Source of the DNA: Negativibacillus massiliensis
GTDB lineage: Bacteria > Bacillota > Clostridia > Oscillospirales > Ruminococcaceae
Length of the DNA stretch: 64,000 nt
NCBI RefSeq assembly: GCF_900148495.1
Contig: NZ_FTRU01000008.1
Span: 930,001 to 994,000 of the forward strand
Direction: 5' to 3'
The notes under the pieces were generated by a model. That model was not told the origin of the DNA, searched no databases, and saw only the letters and a list, made by a program, of their open reading frames with translations. A program made the translations under genes and the position numbers. This document shows positions 17,285 through 25,108 of this stretch, in pieces (the first letter of the stretch is position 1; every line of letters starts with the position of its first letter).

Positions 17285-17500
17285 GTGTAAAATTTTTCGT
17301 CTTCTTCCTCTAACGAGAGTTTCATCAAACTAAATACTTTGCTGATGTGGGGTTATGCACCCCACACCCGCACCTACTTTCTTGTGTAAAGAAAGTAGTC
17401 AAAGATACACAAGGAACCTTCTGGTTCCTTGACCTCCGGCAGAAAGAGGGCGTTGCCCCCTCTCGACTTCCCCTGTGATGCTAAGATAGTTTCGTGATAA
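17285..17500 (-). repeat. Modular hairpin element K (inverted)
   Basis: An inverted copy placed head-to-tail opposite element J: TGTGGGG/CCCCACA (17346-17366), CTACTTTC/GAAAGTAG (17374-17398), CAAGGAACC/GGTTCCTTG (17410-17431) and a GAGGG-rich module 2. It is nearly the reverse complement of element I. J and K together fill most of the 690-base gap between the permease and PFK genes. Confidence 0.82.
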
Positions 17501-17554
17501 AAAAGATTAAAAAGGAAAAATATCTTCTTTACAGCATTTTTTGATCTTCGCAAA

Positions 17555-17594
17555 AAAATAACGGTCTGGGGTTATAAACTCCAGACCGTTATTC
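17555..17594 (-). terminator. Terminator of the PFK operon
   Basis: AATAACGGTCTGG (17557-17569) and CCAGACCGTTATT (17581-17593) form a 13-bp stem followed on the minus strand by T7. Confidence 0.88.
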
Positions 17595-17604
17595 TGATAT
17601 CAGA

Positions 17605-18831
17605 TTATTTACCTTCAGAATAAAGGCTCAAATGAACTGGAACACCGTTTTGTGTTGCAAAGCTGACATCACCGCGTACCAGTGGACGCAGATAATTTAA
17701 CATCTCTTCGGTAACATCGTTGCCCTCTGCGTTGATCCACTCGTCCGGAACCTTCTTTTCATAGTTTGCAACCTTCGAAATATCTGCGGTGCTGTATTTT
17801 ACACGGTAAGGCTCGTCCTGAACGCGCAGGATGGTTGCCATCTGTCCGCTTACTCCTTCCAGAGCGCGGTCAGCCGCAGTCATGCCCAGCATCTTCGATT
17901 CGCTCAAGTCGTTTGCAGATGCCAGATGTGCTGCACAGCGCTGCATGAGGTTTAATTCAATCGAACGTACCTTGCAGCCGATCTTTTCTTTTACCAGTCC
18001 TTCCAGTACCTTTGCGGTGCCGGAAAGTGCAGCGTGTCCAAATACGTCCACACCTCTGCCCTTGCTCTCGCTGAGATAAGAGCCATCCGGATTCTTGACA
18101 CCTTCACTGACCGCTACAAGAACAGCGTTTTTCTTTGCAAGGCATCCCTTTACATCCTCAATGAATTTTTCGGTGTCGAATGCACGTTCGCACAGGTAGA
18201 TCAGCTGTGGACCGCTTCCGCCATTCTCTCTGGAAAGAGCTGCCGCTGCTGTCAGCCAGCCGGCATTTCTGCCCATGATTTCGACGATGGTAACTGCCGG
18301 AATATCGTATACCTCGCAGTCGCGAACGATCTCCGTGAAGGTTGCTGCGATATATTTTGCAGCCGAGCCAAATCCTGGACAGTGGTCGGTCTCTGGCAGG
18401 TCGTTGTCGATGGTCTTTGGTGCGCCCATAACATACAGGTCGCGGATATCATGCTTTTTGATGTAAGCCGACAGCTTGTCCACTGTGTCCATCGAGTCGT
18501 TTCCGCCGATGTAAACAAAGTATCCGATCTCACGCTCGATCAGCGCATCGACGATTTCTTTCAGCTGAGATTCATCTGCGTTGTTGAGCTTGAGACGGCA
18601 GGAGCCCAGTGCTGCCGATGGTGTGTGGCAGAGCAGATCCAGCTGTTCCGGAGATGCCAGAACATCGGTCAGATCGACATAATGTCCGCTGATGACGCCC
18701 TTGATTCCGTTGACAGCTCCATAGATGCGGTCAACCTTGCTGCTGGTCATGCAGCGTTCCACAACACCCGCTACGGTCGCATTGATCGCTGCCGAAGGTC
18801 CGCCCGACTGTGCAATCAGCATGTGTTTCAT
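17605..18831 (-). CDS. 6-phosphofructokinase, probably pyrophosphate-dependent
   Basis: A 408-residue PFK family enzyme that phosphorylates fructose 6-phosphate at the glycolytic commitment step. The N-terminus IAQSGGPSAAINA and the motifs GGNDSMDT (about 103) and PKTIDND (about 124) are those of the long PPi-type clade: an acidic residue in place of the ATP-type glycine, and a lysine before TIDND, both linked to pyrophosphate use. Cofactor choice is therefore inferred from these residues and not shown. The ATG at 18831 is preceded by GAGG nine bases upstream, while an in-frame ATG five codons earlier sits on top of AGGA. It is the last gene of a minus-strand group with a DUF3788-like protein and a DeoR regulator. 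Confidence 0.88.
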   Translation of the reverse strand: MKHMLIAQSGGPSAAINATVAGVVERCMTSSKVDRIYGAVNGIKGVISGHYVDLTDVLASPEQLDLLCHTPSAALGSCRLKLNNADESQLKEIVDALIEREIGYFVYIGGNDSMDTVDKLSAYIKKHDIRDLYVMGAPKTIDNDLPETDHCPGFGSAAKYIAATFTEIVRDCEVYDIPAVTIVEIMGRNAGWLTAAAALSRENGGSGPQLIYLCERAFDTEKFIEDVKGCLAKKNAVLVAVSEGVKNPDGSYLSESKGRGVDVFGHAALSGTAKVLEGLVKEKIGCKVRSIELNLMQRCAAHLASANDLSESKMLGMTAADRALEGVSGQMATILRVQDEPYRVKYSTADISKVANYEKKVPDEWINAEGNDVTEEMLNYLRPLVRGDVSFATQNGVPVHLSLYSEGK

Positions 18832-18878
18832 GTTGTAATTCCTCATTTCCTTTTTATTTTGATTGTTTCTTTCCCAAA

Positions 18879-19301
18879 TCAGTTGGTTCGCAGCTCAAGC
18901 AGTTTTTTTACATCTTCCAAAATCTGCTCATCTGTCACATCAATCATCAGCCACCGCCCCATTTTCATCGGAGCTGATGCTTGATACAGCTGCTGGACAG
19001 ATGGTGTCAGGGTTGGCAGTAAAAGCTGGCATGCAGCCTCTTCCCGTTTACCAATCGAGATCATACAGGTAAAAAATCCGGCTCTTGGATAGATGGTGCA
19101 TAAAGCACGTCCGCTCTTTTTATATTTGATGTTCCATCCCGGCTCCATGCTGCATCGACTGTATTCGATGCGCGGAGAAACCCGGTATCCTTCTTCCAGC
19201 ACAGTTCGCAGCTGGTCAAACAAAGGAGAGTTGATTTTGCTGCCAAGCTGGCTGATGTCCGGTGCCGTCTGCGGGAAACTGTCCTTTGTTTTGCCGTTCA
19301 T
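18879..19301 (-). CDS. DUF3788-like small protein
   Basis: A 140-residue soluble protein matching the general pattern of the DUF3788 family: a central GWNIKYKKSGRALCTIYPRAG-type strand pair, ISIGKREE, then a C-terminal segment MGRWLMIDVTDEQILEDVKKLL. Function unknown; the fold is probably related to small ligand-binding or YdeI-like proteins. It sits 9 bases after the DeoR gene and 47 bases before PFK, in the same operon. The family call is from memory of the motif. Confidence 0.65.
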   Translation of the reverse strand: MNGKTKDSFPQTAPDISQLGSKINSPLFDQLRTVLEEGYRVSPRIEYSRCSMEPGWNIKYKKSGRALCTIYPRAGFFTCMISIGKREEAACQLLLPTLTPSVQQLYQASAPMKMGRWLMIDVTDEQILEDVKKLLELRTN

Positions 19302-19310
19302 ACAATCCCT

Positions 19311-20069
19311 CTATAAAATCGTTACATTGTTTTTCTGGGCAAGTTCCAGCATTTCCTGGGACGGAGTCTGGTCGGTCACAAGGAAATTGACATCCTCCAT
19401 CTTCGCAAAGGTGTAAGGAAGCATCCTGCCAAATTTGGTGGAGTCCATCAGGATGATGACCGAGCGCGCCTTTTCAATCAGCAGACGGCGCAGCTTGACC
19501 TGTTCCTCAAAGCCGCAGGTAAATCCGCATTCTTCCGAATAACCGGAAGCCGAGATAAACGCCACATCAATGTTGATCTTGGACAGCATCTCCAGCGCGG
19601 AATAGCCAAACACTGCCAGATTTTTCCGGTTGAGCACCCCGCCGCACAGCGTGATTGCCGGACGCATCTTCTCGGCGATGGCAAGCGCAATGTCCGGACC
19701 ATTGGTCACTACGTTCAGATACATGTCCGGAATGATCTTGGCAAGCTCCATCATGGTCGTTCCCCCATCCAGGAAGATGGAACTGCCTTCCCGAATGAAT
19801 CCGACCGCTTTCTGCGCCACGATATCCTTCTGTGACTTGTTGCAGACATCAGCAGACTCTTCATTCTGCACCCGATCCATTGGTTCCAGATACTTCGCTC
19901 CGCCGCGAATGCGGAGAATAACTCCTTCTTTAGCCAGAAAATCCAAATCCCTGTGCAGAGTCATCACACTGACGTCGGAAAATTCCCCGGAAAGCTCCTT
20001 GAGGCTGACGATCTGCTTGTGCTTGATAAACTCCTTGATCTTTTCTCTTCTCAACGTATTCAATTTCAT
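19311..20069 (-). CDS. DeoR/GlpR-type transcriptional regulator
   Basis: A 252-residue regulator with an N-terminal DeoR winged helix (about 5-58, motif VSLKELSGEFSDVSVMTLHRDLDFLAKEG split across the helices) and a C-terminal sugar-phosphate isomerase-like sensor domain containing FLDGGTTMMELAK (about 93) and NGPDIALAI. Such proteins usually repress sugar-catabolism genes and are released by a phosphorylated sugar. Being first in a unit ending with phosphofructokinase fits sensing of a hexose or fructose phosphate. ATG at 20069 is preceded by GGGGG three bases upstream. The frame continues 35 codons further, but without a better start. Confidence 0.87.
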   Translation of the reverse strand: MKLNTLRREKIKEFIKHKQIVSLKELSGEFSDVSVMTLHRDLDFLAKEGVILRIRGGAKYLEPMDRVQNEESADVCNKSQKDIVAQKAVGFIREGSSIFLDGGTTMMELAKIIPDMYLNVVTNGPDIALAIAEKMRPAITLCGGVLNRKNLAVFGYSALEMLSKINIDVAFISASGYSEECGFTCGFEEQVKLRRLLIEKARSVIILMDSTKFGRMLPYTFAKMEDVNFLVTDQTPSQEMLELAQKNNVTIL

Positions 20070-20272
20070 AATCCCCCATCGTAACTTTAGGCATATGGAT
20101 TTTACATATTTTATTATATAAGAGAAACAGCAAAAAGGCAATAGTTTTTTGTTATTAAATGTTATATTTTTCATTTTCCTTAAAACACCATCTATAACAT
20201 CACCACAGCAACATCGTTATATCTTTATCAATTCAGTTTATTTTTTGAAGCTTTTTCCCTAAATTTGCACAA

Positions 20273-20316
20273 AAAAAGGAAGCAGTCCCGTTTGGGGCGC
20301 TCCCTCATTTTTTAAC
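20273..20316 (-). terminator. Terminator of sigE
   Basis: GC-rich inverted repeat (GGAAGCAGTCCCG against GGGGCGCTCCC with a few non-canonical pairs), followed on the minus strand by T7 in the gap downstream of sigE. Between it and the DeoR gene (20070-20272) I see only an AT-rich promoter region. Confidence 0.65.
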
Positions 20317-20347
20317 AAATCTATCACAATCTATCATAATATACAGT

Positions 20348-21088
20348 TTACTCGTTCATCTTCTTCAAGTCATTGTGCAGACGGCGGATAATCCGCTTTT
20401 CCAGTCGGGAAATATATGACTGCGAAATCCCGATTAGGTCCGCCACCTCCTTTTGGGTGTGCTCCTTCCCTCCCTTTCTGAGTCCAAAGCGCAGCTCCAT
20501 GATAGAGCGCTCCCTGCTTTCCAGTGACCCAATCGCCTGATAGAGCATCGAGCGTTCTGCATCCTTTTCGATGTCGGTGCTGACTGTATCGGCATCGGTG
20601 CCCAAGATGTCCGACAACAAAAGCTCGTTTCCGTCCCAGTCGATATTGAGCGGCTCGTCGATCGAGATCTCCTTGCGGCGGTTTTGGTTTTTGCGCAGAT
20701 ACATTAAAATTTCGTTTTCGATGCAGCGGGAAGCATAGGTCGCCAGCTTGATGTTCTTCTCCGGTGAAAAGGTGTTGACCGCCTTGATCAGTCCGATGGT
20801 TCCAATCGAGATCAGATCCTCCACATTGATTCCGGTCGATTCAAACTTTTTGGCGATATACACCACTAGCCGCAGGTTATGTACAATCAGCTGCTGCTTT
20901 GCCTCCTCGTCATGCTCGGAAAGGCGCAGAAAGATCATCTCCTCTTCCTTTCTGCTCAGCGGCGGCGGCAGGGTCTCCGGCCCGTTGATGTAGTGGACAC
21001 CCCTCCCCCCGAACAGGGTACAGAACATTTTTTCAAGGAAACTTCTTACCTGTTTTGAAATACTTTTTTCTTTTATCCCGACACTCAT
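20348..21088 (-). CDS. sigE: Sporulation sigma factor SigE (pro-sigma-E)
   Basis: A 246-residue sigma-70 family factor for early mother-cell gene expression in sporulation. It has region 2 ([15 protein letters not shown], then [13 protein letters not shown]) and region 4 ([20 protein letters not shown]), plus the SigE-specific [17 protein letters not shown]. The N-terminal pro-sequence is present: residues 1-33 are basic and hydrophobic, and [13 protein letters not shown] matches the known cleavage site of B. subtilis pro-sigma-E. ATG at 21088 forms an ATGA overlap with the stop of spoIIGA, whose product cuts the pro-sequence. sigG, next in B. subtilis, is not found here. Confidence 0.95.
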   Translation of the reverse strand: MSVGIKEKSISKQVRSFLEKMFCTLFGGRGVHYINGPETLPPPLSRKEEEMIFLRLSEHDEEAKQQLIVHNLRLVVYIAKKFESTGINVEDLISIGTIGLIKAVNTFSPEKNIKLATYASRCIENEILMYLRKNQNRRKEISIDEPLNIDWDGNELLLSDILGTDADTVSTDIEKDAERSMLYQAIGSLESRERSIMELRFGLRKGGKEHTQKEVADLIGISQSYISRLEKRIIRRLHNDLKKMNE

Positions 21089-22080
21089 CTTAATATCCCG
21101 TCCTTTCCGGTGACTGATGTTTTTGATAAAGGAATCGCCCTGTCCAGCAGCTTTCCTGAAAGCAGAATCTGCCACTGCGATGTTCCCATTGACGCTTTGC
21201 TTTTGACTTCTGCGCTGTTACAGTTTATCGCAAGGAAAAAATCCTCGACCAGAAGTTCTTCTTTCAGAACGTCTTCTGTTTCTGACGGCTTTTCATCCGG
21301 ATTTTCGTTCTGCATCGGGCGCAGGATCATCCGTTTGCCCCGCACTGCCGGCATCATCCCGCTGCCCGATACGGTCGAGAACGGAATCTGCCGCACATGG
21401 CAGCTTTCCTCGTTTTCTTCCCCCAGCACGGCAAGCAGCAGTTTGGGCGAAAGAATCTTTGCCGCCACATCCAACGAACAGACCACGACCGGACTGCCGC
21501 TGAACGGTTCGGACAGAGAGTTTCCGCTGTCCACAAAACCGATCCATTCCCGACACACAGGCATGTCAACCTCGAGCGTCACCCGATACAGCTCGTCTGT
21601 TCGGCAGACCGAGCGCAGCACCCGGTTTAAGCTCCATACCAAAGTATATGCGCCGGCAAGACAAAGTATGAATACCGGTGTGCGCAGATGAAAATAAATC
21701 GCGTGGTCAAACACAAACAGTCCCGCTCCGGCAAACAATCCCTGCATTGCCCCCATGAGTGCATAAAACAGCATCGTGACGGTGAGCAGCACCAGCCATT
21801 CCTTGATAAACTCCGCCAGGCTGCACCAGGAAAACGCAATTGCCACCATGACAAGCGAGCACAGCACCTTGAACAAAAGTTCTGTAACTTCCGCCCCAAT
21901 CCCCAAGGCTGGCGTCGGAAAAAAGATGCTCAGCGAAAAAAGGGAGGCAGCAAACGCCGAAGCCACCTTGCGCCACCGCTGCTTTGTTCTGCCACATACC
22001 GCTTCCACCAGCGAAAGCAGCAGGATGTTGACAAAAAAATTCGTCACCAGCAAAATATCCACATAGACACCCTGTACCAT
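21085..22080 (-). CDS. spoIIGA: Sigma-E processing peptidase SpoIIGA
   Basis: A 331-residue membrane aspartic protease that cleaves pro-sigma-E after a signal from the forespore. The N-terminal half has five hydrophobic segments (about 5-150). The cytoplasmic C-terminal half carries the active-site [12 protein letters not shown] (about 180), and the PVVVC segment follows. The C-terminal region has an acidic insertion ([12 protein letters not shown]) not usual in the family. ATG at 22080 follows GGGTG by six bases; the GTG three codons earlier is less likely. It is first of a two-gene operon with sigE. Confidence 0.92.
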   Translation of the reverse strand: MVQGVYVDILLVTNFFVNILLLSLVEAVCGRTKQRWRKVASAFAASLFSLSIFFPTPALGIGAEVTELLFKVLCSLVMVAIAFSWCSLAEFIKEWLVLLTVTMLFYALMGAMQGLFAGAGLFVFDHAIYFHLRTPVFILCLAGAYTLVWSLNRVLRSVCRTDELYRVTLEVDMPVCREWIGFVDSGNSLSEPFSGSPVVVCSLDVAAKILSPKLLLAVLGEENEESCHVRQIPFSTVSGSGMMPAVRGKRMILRPMQNENPDEKPSETEDVLKEELLVEDFFLAINCNSAEVKSKASMGTSQWQILLSGKLLDRAIPLSKTSVTGKDGILR

Positions 22081-22109
22081 TTTTGTCACCCGCTTTTTGT
22101 TTTGTTCTG

Positions 22110-22142
22110 ATTATACTTTTTTCTCTGTGCAAGAATTGTCAA
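22110..22142 (-). promoter_or_regulatory. spoIIGA-sigE promoter with long spacer
   Basis: On the minus strand TTGACA (22142-22137) and TATAAT (22115-22110) are both consensus but separated by 21 bases. The B. subtilis spoIIG promoter is known for a 22-base spacer and needs Spo0A~P. TGTCAAA, overlapping the -35 element, differs by one base from the Spo0A box TGTCGAA, as expected for that arrangement. Confidence 0.6.
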
Positions 22143-22255
22143 AGCAGACAGGATGGAAAAATTTATAAATTATCCGTTTACCCACCCGCTTTTTCGTGAT
22201 ATAATAGGAAAAGTGTTTTGAAAACAAGAAATCTAACAAAGAAGAAGGGTTTTGT

Positions 22256-23029
22256 TTGTATCATAAACTTTCCTCCCCAACCAAAGGACGACGCTCTCTC
22301 AAAACATCTCTGCTCGTCCTGCTCACCATTTGTACACTCTGTTTGACCGGAACACTTTCCGGCTGCACCCAGTCCTCTCAATCTTCATCGGTCAAGCTGG
22401 CGGAAGAAGAGACTGAAGAGGCAAGTTCTTCCGATCCCAACGAGGTCGACGCGGAATATTACCTTGGTGAAACGGTATTTGTCGGTGACAGCCGCACCAA
22501 CGGACTGCTCACCTATCAGCTGCTTCCACCGGAACAGGTCTTTGCCATTGACGGCAGTACCCAAAAAAGTATTCGCGATCAGGAGTTTATCCAGTTAGAA
22601 CCAAACGGCAAATATCTCACCGTCAAAGAAGCAGTGGAAGAACGCCAGCCGCACCGTATCCTGATTGCTTTTGGCGTCAATGCCATCCCGCTGATGAGCG
22701 AAGAAGAATTTATGGATGAATACGATATTCTGGTGGATGAGCTCACCGAAGCTTCCCCGGACAGCAAAATCGTCATTCAGTGCATCCTGCCGGTAGCCTG
22801 GTGGAAACATGAGTCGATGCCTTATCTGACCAACGAAAACATCGACCACTTTAATGGTCTGCTCAAGGATTATGCCGAAGAAAACGGCTATACCTTCTTT
22901 GATATCTCTGACCACTTTAAAGGCGAAGACGGCAGCCTTTCTGCTGAATTTGATGCAGGCGATGGACTTCACTTTAACCAGAGCTTCTATCACGAATACA
23001 TCGAGTTGCTTATGACCGAGCAGCCATAA
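22256..23029 (+). CDS. SGNH/GDSL-type hydrolase lipoprotein
   Basis: A 257-residue secreted lipoprotein. The signal peptide (about 13-37) ends in a lipobox TLSGC, and a Ser/Glu-rich linker follows. The hydrolase domain has block I FVGDSRTNG (about residue 76), block III IAFGVNAI (about 140) and the catalytic DGLHFN (about 242). Members remove acyl or acetyl groups from cell wall, polysaccharide or lipid; the substrate is unknown. The start is TTG with AGAAGGG upstream. No ATG occurs before the signal peptide. It is followed directly by the repeat array. Confidence 0.8.
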   Translation: MYHKLSSPTKGRRSLKTSLLVLLTICTLCLTGTLSGCTQSSQSSSVKLAEEETEEASSSDPNEVDAEYYLGETVFVGDSRTNGLLTYQLLPPEQVFAIDGSTQKSIRDQEFIQLEPNGKYLTVKEAVEERQPHRILIAFGVNAIPLMSEEEFMDEYDILVDELTEASPDSKIVIQCILPVAWWKHESMPYLTNENIDHFNGLLKDYAEENGYTFFDISDHFKGEDGSLSAEFDAGDGLHFNQSFYHEYIELLMTEQP

Positions 23030-23032
23030 TGG

Positions 23033-23385
23033 GCAATGTTTCAGTTTGACTATAAATAAAGTTTCTACGCATTGCCCCTGAGAATGTCGCGATGCTCCAT
23101 TCTCCGAAAGTTTTGTGGAATTTGAGTAACGTTATAGTTTCTGCTAAAACAAAGTTTTTGTGCCGTTGCCCTTGAGAATGTCGCGTTGCTCCATTCTCCG
23201 AAGGTTTACTGGAAACTGGGCAATGTTTCAGCTTTTCTATATATAAAGTTCCTACACATTGCCCTTGAGAATGTCGCGTTGCTCCATTCTCCGAAAGTTT
23301 TGTGGAATTGGATAACGTTACAGTCTCTGCTAAGTCAAAATTTCTCGTCGTTGCCCCTGAGAATGTCGCGATGTTCCATTTTGTC
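23033..23385. repeat. Tandem array of four ~93-bp hairpin units
   Basis: The hairpin that starts GAGAATG and ends CATTCTC (third arm variant in the last copy) begins at 23080, 23174, 23267 and 23359, spacings of 94, 93 and 92. Between hairpins the spacers alternate between a GGGCAATG...CATTGCCC type and a TAACGTTA...CGTTGCCC type, both of which can form an outer stem. The units share their blocks with elements D, I and J, and look like the leader module of the mosaic elements amplified in tandem. Confidence 0.82.
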
Positions 23386-23386
23386 G

Positions 23387-23500
23387 AGGGGATATCTAAG
23401 GGGAAGCCCCTTAGACACGCCTTTCGTATCTTTCCTCGTGAAAGGAAAGATACCGCGGTGTGGAGCGCGCAGCTCCACGAAAGGGAGATTTGCTGAAATT
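23387..23500 (+). repeat. Modular hairpin element M (modules 3-5)
   Basis: TCTAAGGGG/CCCCTTAGA (23395-23415), GTATCTTTCC/GGAAAGATAC (23426-23453) and GTGGAGC/GCTCCAC (23460-23478). Positions 23387-23498 are identical to 64-175, so these two copies are a recent duplication or have been kept alike by gene conversion. Confidence 0.87.
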
Positions 23501-23559
23501 TTGGTTCGAAGTAAAGTGTCAAATTTCTCGCTTCTTCCTCACAACAAAGTTACATCAAA

Positions 23560-23775
23560 CTTTCTGCGTTGTGGGGTTACGCACCCCACTCCCGCGCCTA
23601 CTTTCTTGTGTAAAGAAAGTAGGCAAAGATACACAAGGAACCTTCTGGTTCCTTGACCTCCAGCAGAGAGAGGTCCCTGCCCCCTTCCAACTTTCCCGGC
23701 GGAGAATCGAGCTTGTCGAGATTCTCATGGGCAATGACTGCAAAGTTTGTCTTTCAGTAAAACTAAAACATTGCC
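23560..23775 (-). repeat. Modular hairpin element N (inverted)
   Basis: Inverted copy: GTGGGGT/ACCCCAC-type stem (23571-23589), GCCTACTTTC/GAAAGTAGGC (23596-23624), CAAGGAACC/GGTTCCTTG (23634-23655), a decayed module 2, then GAGAATC/GATTCTC (23702-23726) and a GGGCAATG block. With the tandem array and element M it fills most of the gap between the SGNH gene and msrA; the remaining part to 23890 shows only decayed module 1 sequence. Confidence 0.8.
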
Positions 23776-23894
23776 CTGCCCCTTTCCAACTTCCCCAGTG
23801 ATACTACGGTAGTTTTGTGATAGATGGGGGGCGTGTGAGCGAACTGCGGGAGGGGTCTGTCTCAAACTTAAAAAAGAAAATAAAAATCAATGAA

Positions 23895-23930
23895 AAAGGG
23901 GATACCGGAACATTCCGGTATCCCCTTTTT
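23895..23930 (-). terminator. Bidirectional terminator beside msrA
   Basis: GGGGATACCGGAA (23898-23910) and TTCCGGTATCCCC (23913-23925) form a 13-bp stem with T-runs on both strands. On the minus strand it ends the msrA operon. Confidence 0.88.
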
Positions 23931-23947
23931 GTCTTGTTATGCTGTTT

Positions 23948-24457
23948 TTATCCGCGGGACTTTTCAAATACTTCCTCAAACAGATGCTCGCTTAAATGGC
24001 AGTAACCATTTGGATTCTTCTCCAGATATTTCTGGTGATATTCCTCTGCCGGATAGTAATTTTTCAGCGGCAGACATTCTACCATGATCGGCTTGTCATA
24101 ATTCTTTGCAAGCTCTGTTAGCTCTTCGCGAATAACCGCTTCCTCCTGCGGATCGGTATAATAGATACCAGTGCGGTACTGGCTGCCCTTGTCCTCTCCC
24201 TGACGGTTGAGGCTGGTCGGATTGATCGAACGGAAATAGAAGCGCAGAAGCTGCGGCAGCGATAAAACCGCATCATCATAGATCACGCGGACTGTTTCGG
24301 CATGTCCGGTGTTGTTGTGACAAACTTCCTCATAGGAAGGATTGACTGTGTTGCCGTTTGCAAAACCGACTTCTGTCTCGCACACACCTTTGATCTGATC
24401 CATATATTTCTGTGTTCCCCAAAAACATCCGCCTGCTAAAAAGATCGTCTTTTTCAT
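23948..24457 (-). CDS. msrA: Peptide-methionine (S)-S-oxide reductase MsrA
   Basis: A 169-residue repair enzyme reducing methionine-S-sulfoxide in proteins. The catalytic motif GGCFWG has its Cys at residue 11. The middle GHAETVRVIYDD and the C-terminal EYHQKYLEKNPNGYC (recycling cysteine) are typical. The start codon overlaps the stop of the upstream XRE gene as ATGA, so the two are coupled. This pairing of a regulator and MsrA suggests an oxidative-stress response, though no redox sensor motif is seen in the regulator. Confidence 0.93.
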   Translation of the reverse strand: MKKTIFLAGGCFWGTQKYMDQIKGVCETEVGFANGNTVNPSYEEVCHNNTGHAETVRVIYDDAVLSLPQLLRFYFRSINPTSLNRQGEDKGSQYRTGIYYTDPQEEAVIREELTELAKNYDKPIMVECLPLKNYYPAEEYHQKYLEKNPNGYCHLSEHLFEEVFEKSRG

Positions 24458-24819
24458 TCTTCGTTCGCTCCTTTATTCTTAAAATCAAAGTATGCCATTG
24501 CAACCTCCTGGAAAAAGCGCTCTTTTCTGCGCTCATCCAGTCCGCTGTCAAACATTAACTGAATCTGTAACAGAAGCTTTTCCAGCTCTTTTTCGTTCCA
24601 TTGTCCGGACGTGCTTTCTCCGGCAAGCCCCCGCATCAGGATCTCGGACGGCACGCCCAGCGCCTGCGCAAATTTTTCGACAATATCGACCTTGGGCGCA
24701 CGGCTGTTCTTTTCATAGTTGTATACCGAACGTTCGGTGATGCCAACCCGCTGGGCAAGTTCGCTCTGGGTCATTTCGGCATCTTTTCTTGCTTTTTTCA
24801 AGTTCTCGCCAAAAGACAC
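24454..24819 (-). CDS. XRE-family helix-turn-helix regulator
   Basis: A 121-residue protein. The Cro/C1-type HTH (about 6-58) has the recognition segment MTQSELAQRVGITERSVYNYE, and the C-terminal 60 residues are acidic and helical (ELEKLLLQIQLMFDSGLD) with no known domain. The start is GTG with AGGAGG seven bases upstream. It is the middle gene of a minus-strand unit (tiny membrane ORF, regulator, msrA) and probably acts on its own promoter. Confidence 0.85.
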   Translation of the reverse strand: MSFGENLKKARKDAEMTQSELAQRVGITERSVYNYEKNSRAPKVDIVEKFAQALGVPSEILMRGLAGESTSGQWNEKELEKLLLQIQLMFDSGLDERRKERFFQEVAMAYFDFKNKGANEE

Positions 24820-24898
24820 GGCTCTTCCTCCTTTTGCCTGGAACCAATCCTGTCGTTGTTCCTTTTAAGCTCCCGGACAATCTTCCAGACAGATTATT

Positions 24899-25108
24899 CT
24901 AACAGGTGGAAATTTTTCCTCGCATCATCAAAAGCACGATTAAAAATCCACCCAAAAACACACTCATCCAGATGGTGAAGGAACGGTTGGAGCGTTTGAG
25001 CCCAATCATCAAAAAGAGGATGGAAACAAACATCATCCCGATTCCCAGCACCATCAGTCCATAATATACTGCCGACGGCAGCGTAATCCAGCTGACTCCT
25101 CAGGCCAT
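24899..25108 (-). pseudogene. Tiny two-TM membrane ORF with in-frame UGA at codon 3
   Basis: Reading down the minus strand from AGGAGGAATTT and an ATG at 25108 gives Met-Ala-UGA and then 66 codons ending in TAG at 24899. After the stop the frame encodes two hydrophobic segments (YYGLMVLGIGMMFVSILFLMIG and FTIWMSVFLGGFLIVLLMM, each about 20 residues) joined by a positive loop KRSNRS, a classical small membrane protein. A second possible start is the ATT eight bases after GAGGAG, giving ITLPSAVYY and so on, 62 residues. So this is a gene with a mutated third codon, a re-initiation case or a rare ATT start; selenocysteine or recoding is unlikely. It is upstream of the XRE gene in the same direction. 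Confidence 0.5.

Noticed and set aside
23033-23385. CRISPR array
   Set aside because: Only four units, the spacers are themselves repeated and pair with each other, and no cas genes are near.
23010-23801. Frames of 113-170 codons in the repeat region near 23 kb
   Set aside because: Their peptides are translations of the tandem units and hairpin modules, repeated in phase; no family resemblance or start signals.
24899-25108. Codon reassignment (UGA as Trp) or selenocysteine as explanation of the third codon
   Set aside because: Many neighbouring genes end properly at TGA, including the ATGA overlaps, and no SECIS-like hairpin directly follows the codon.
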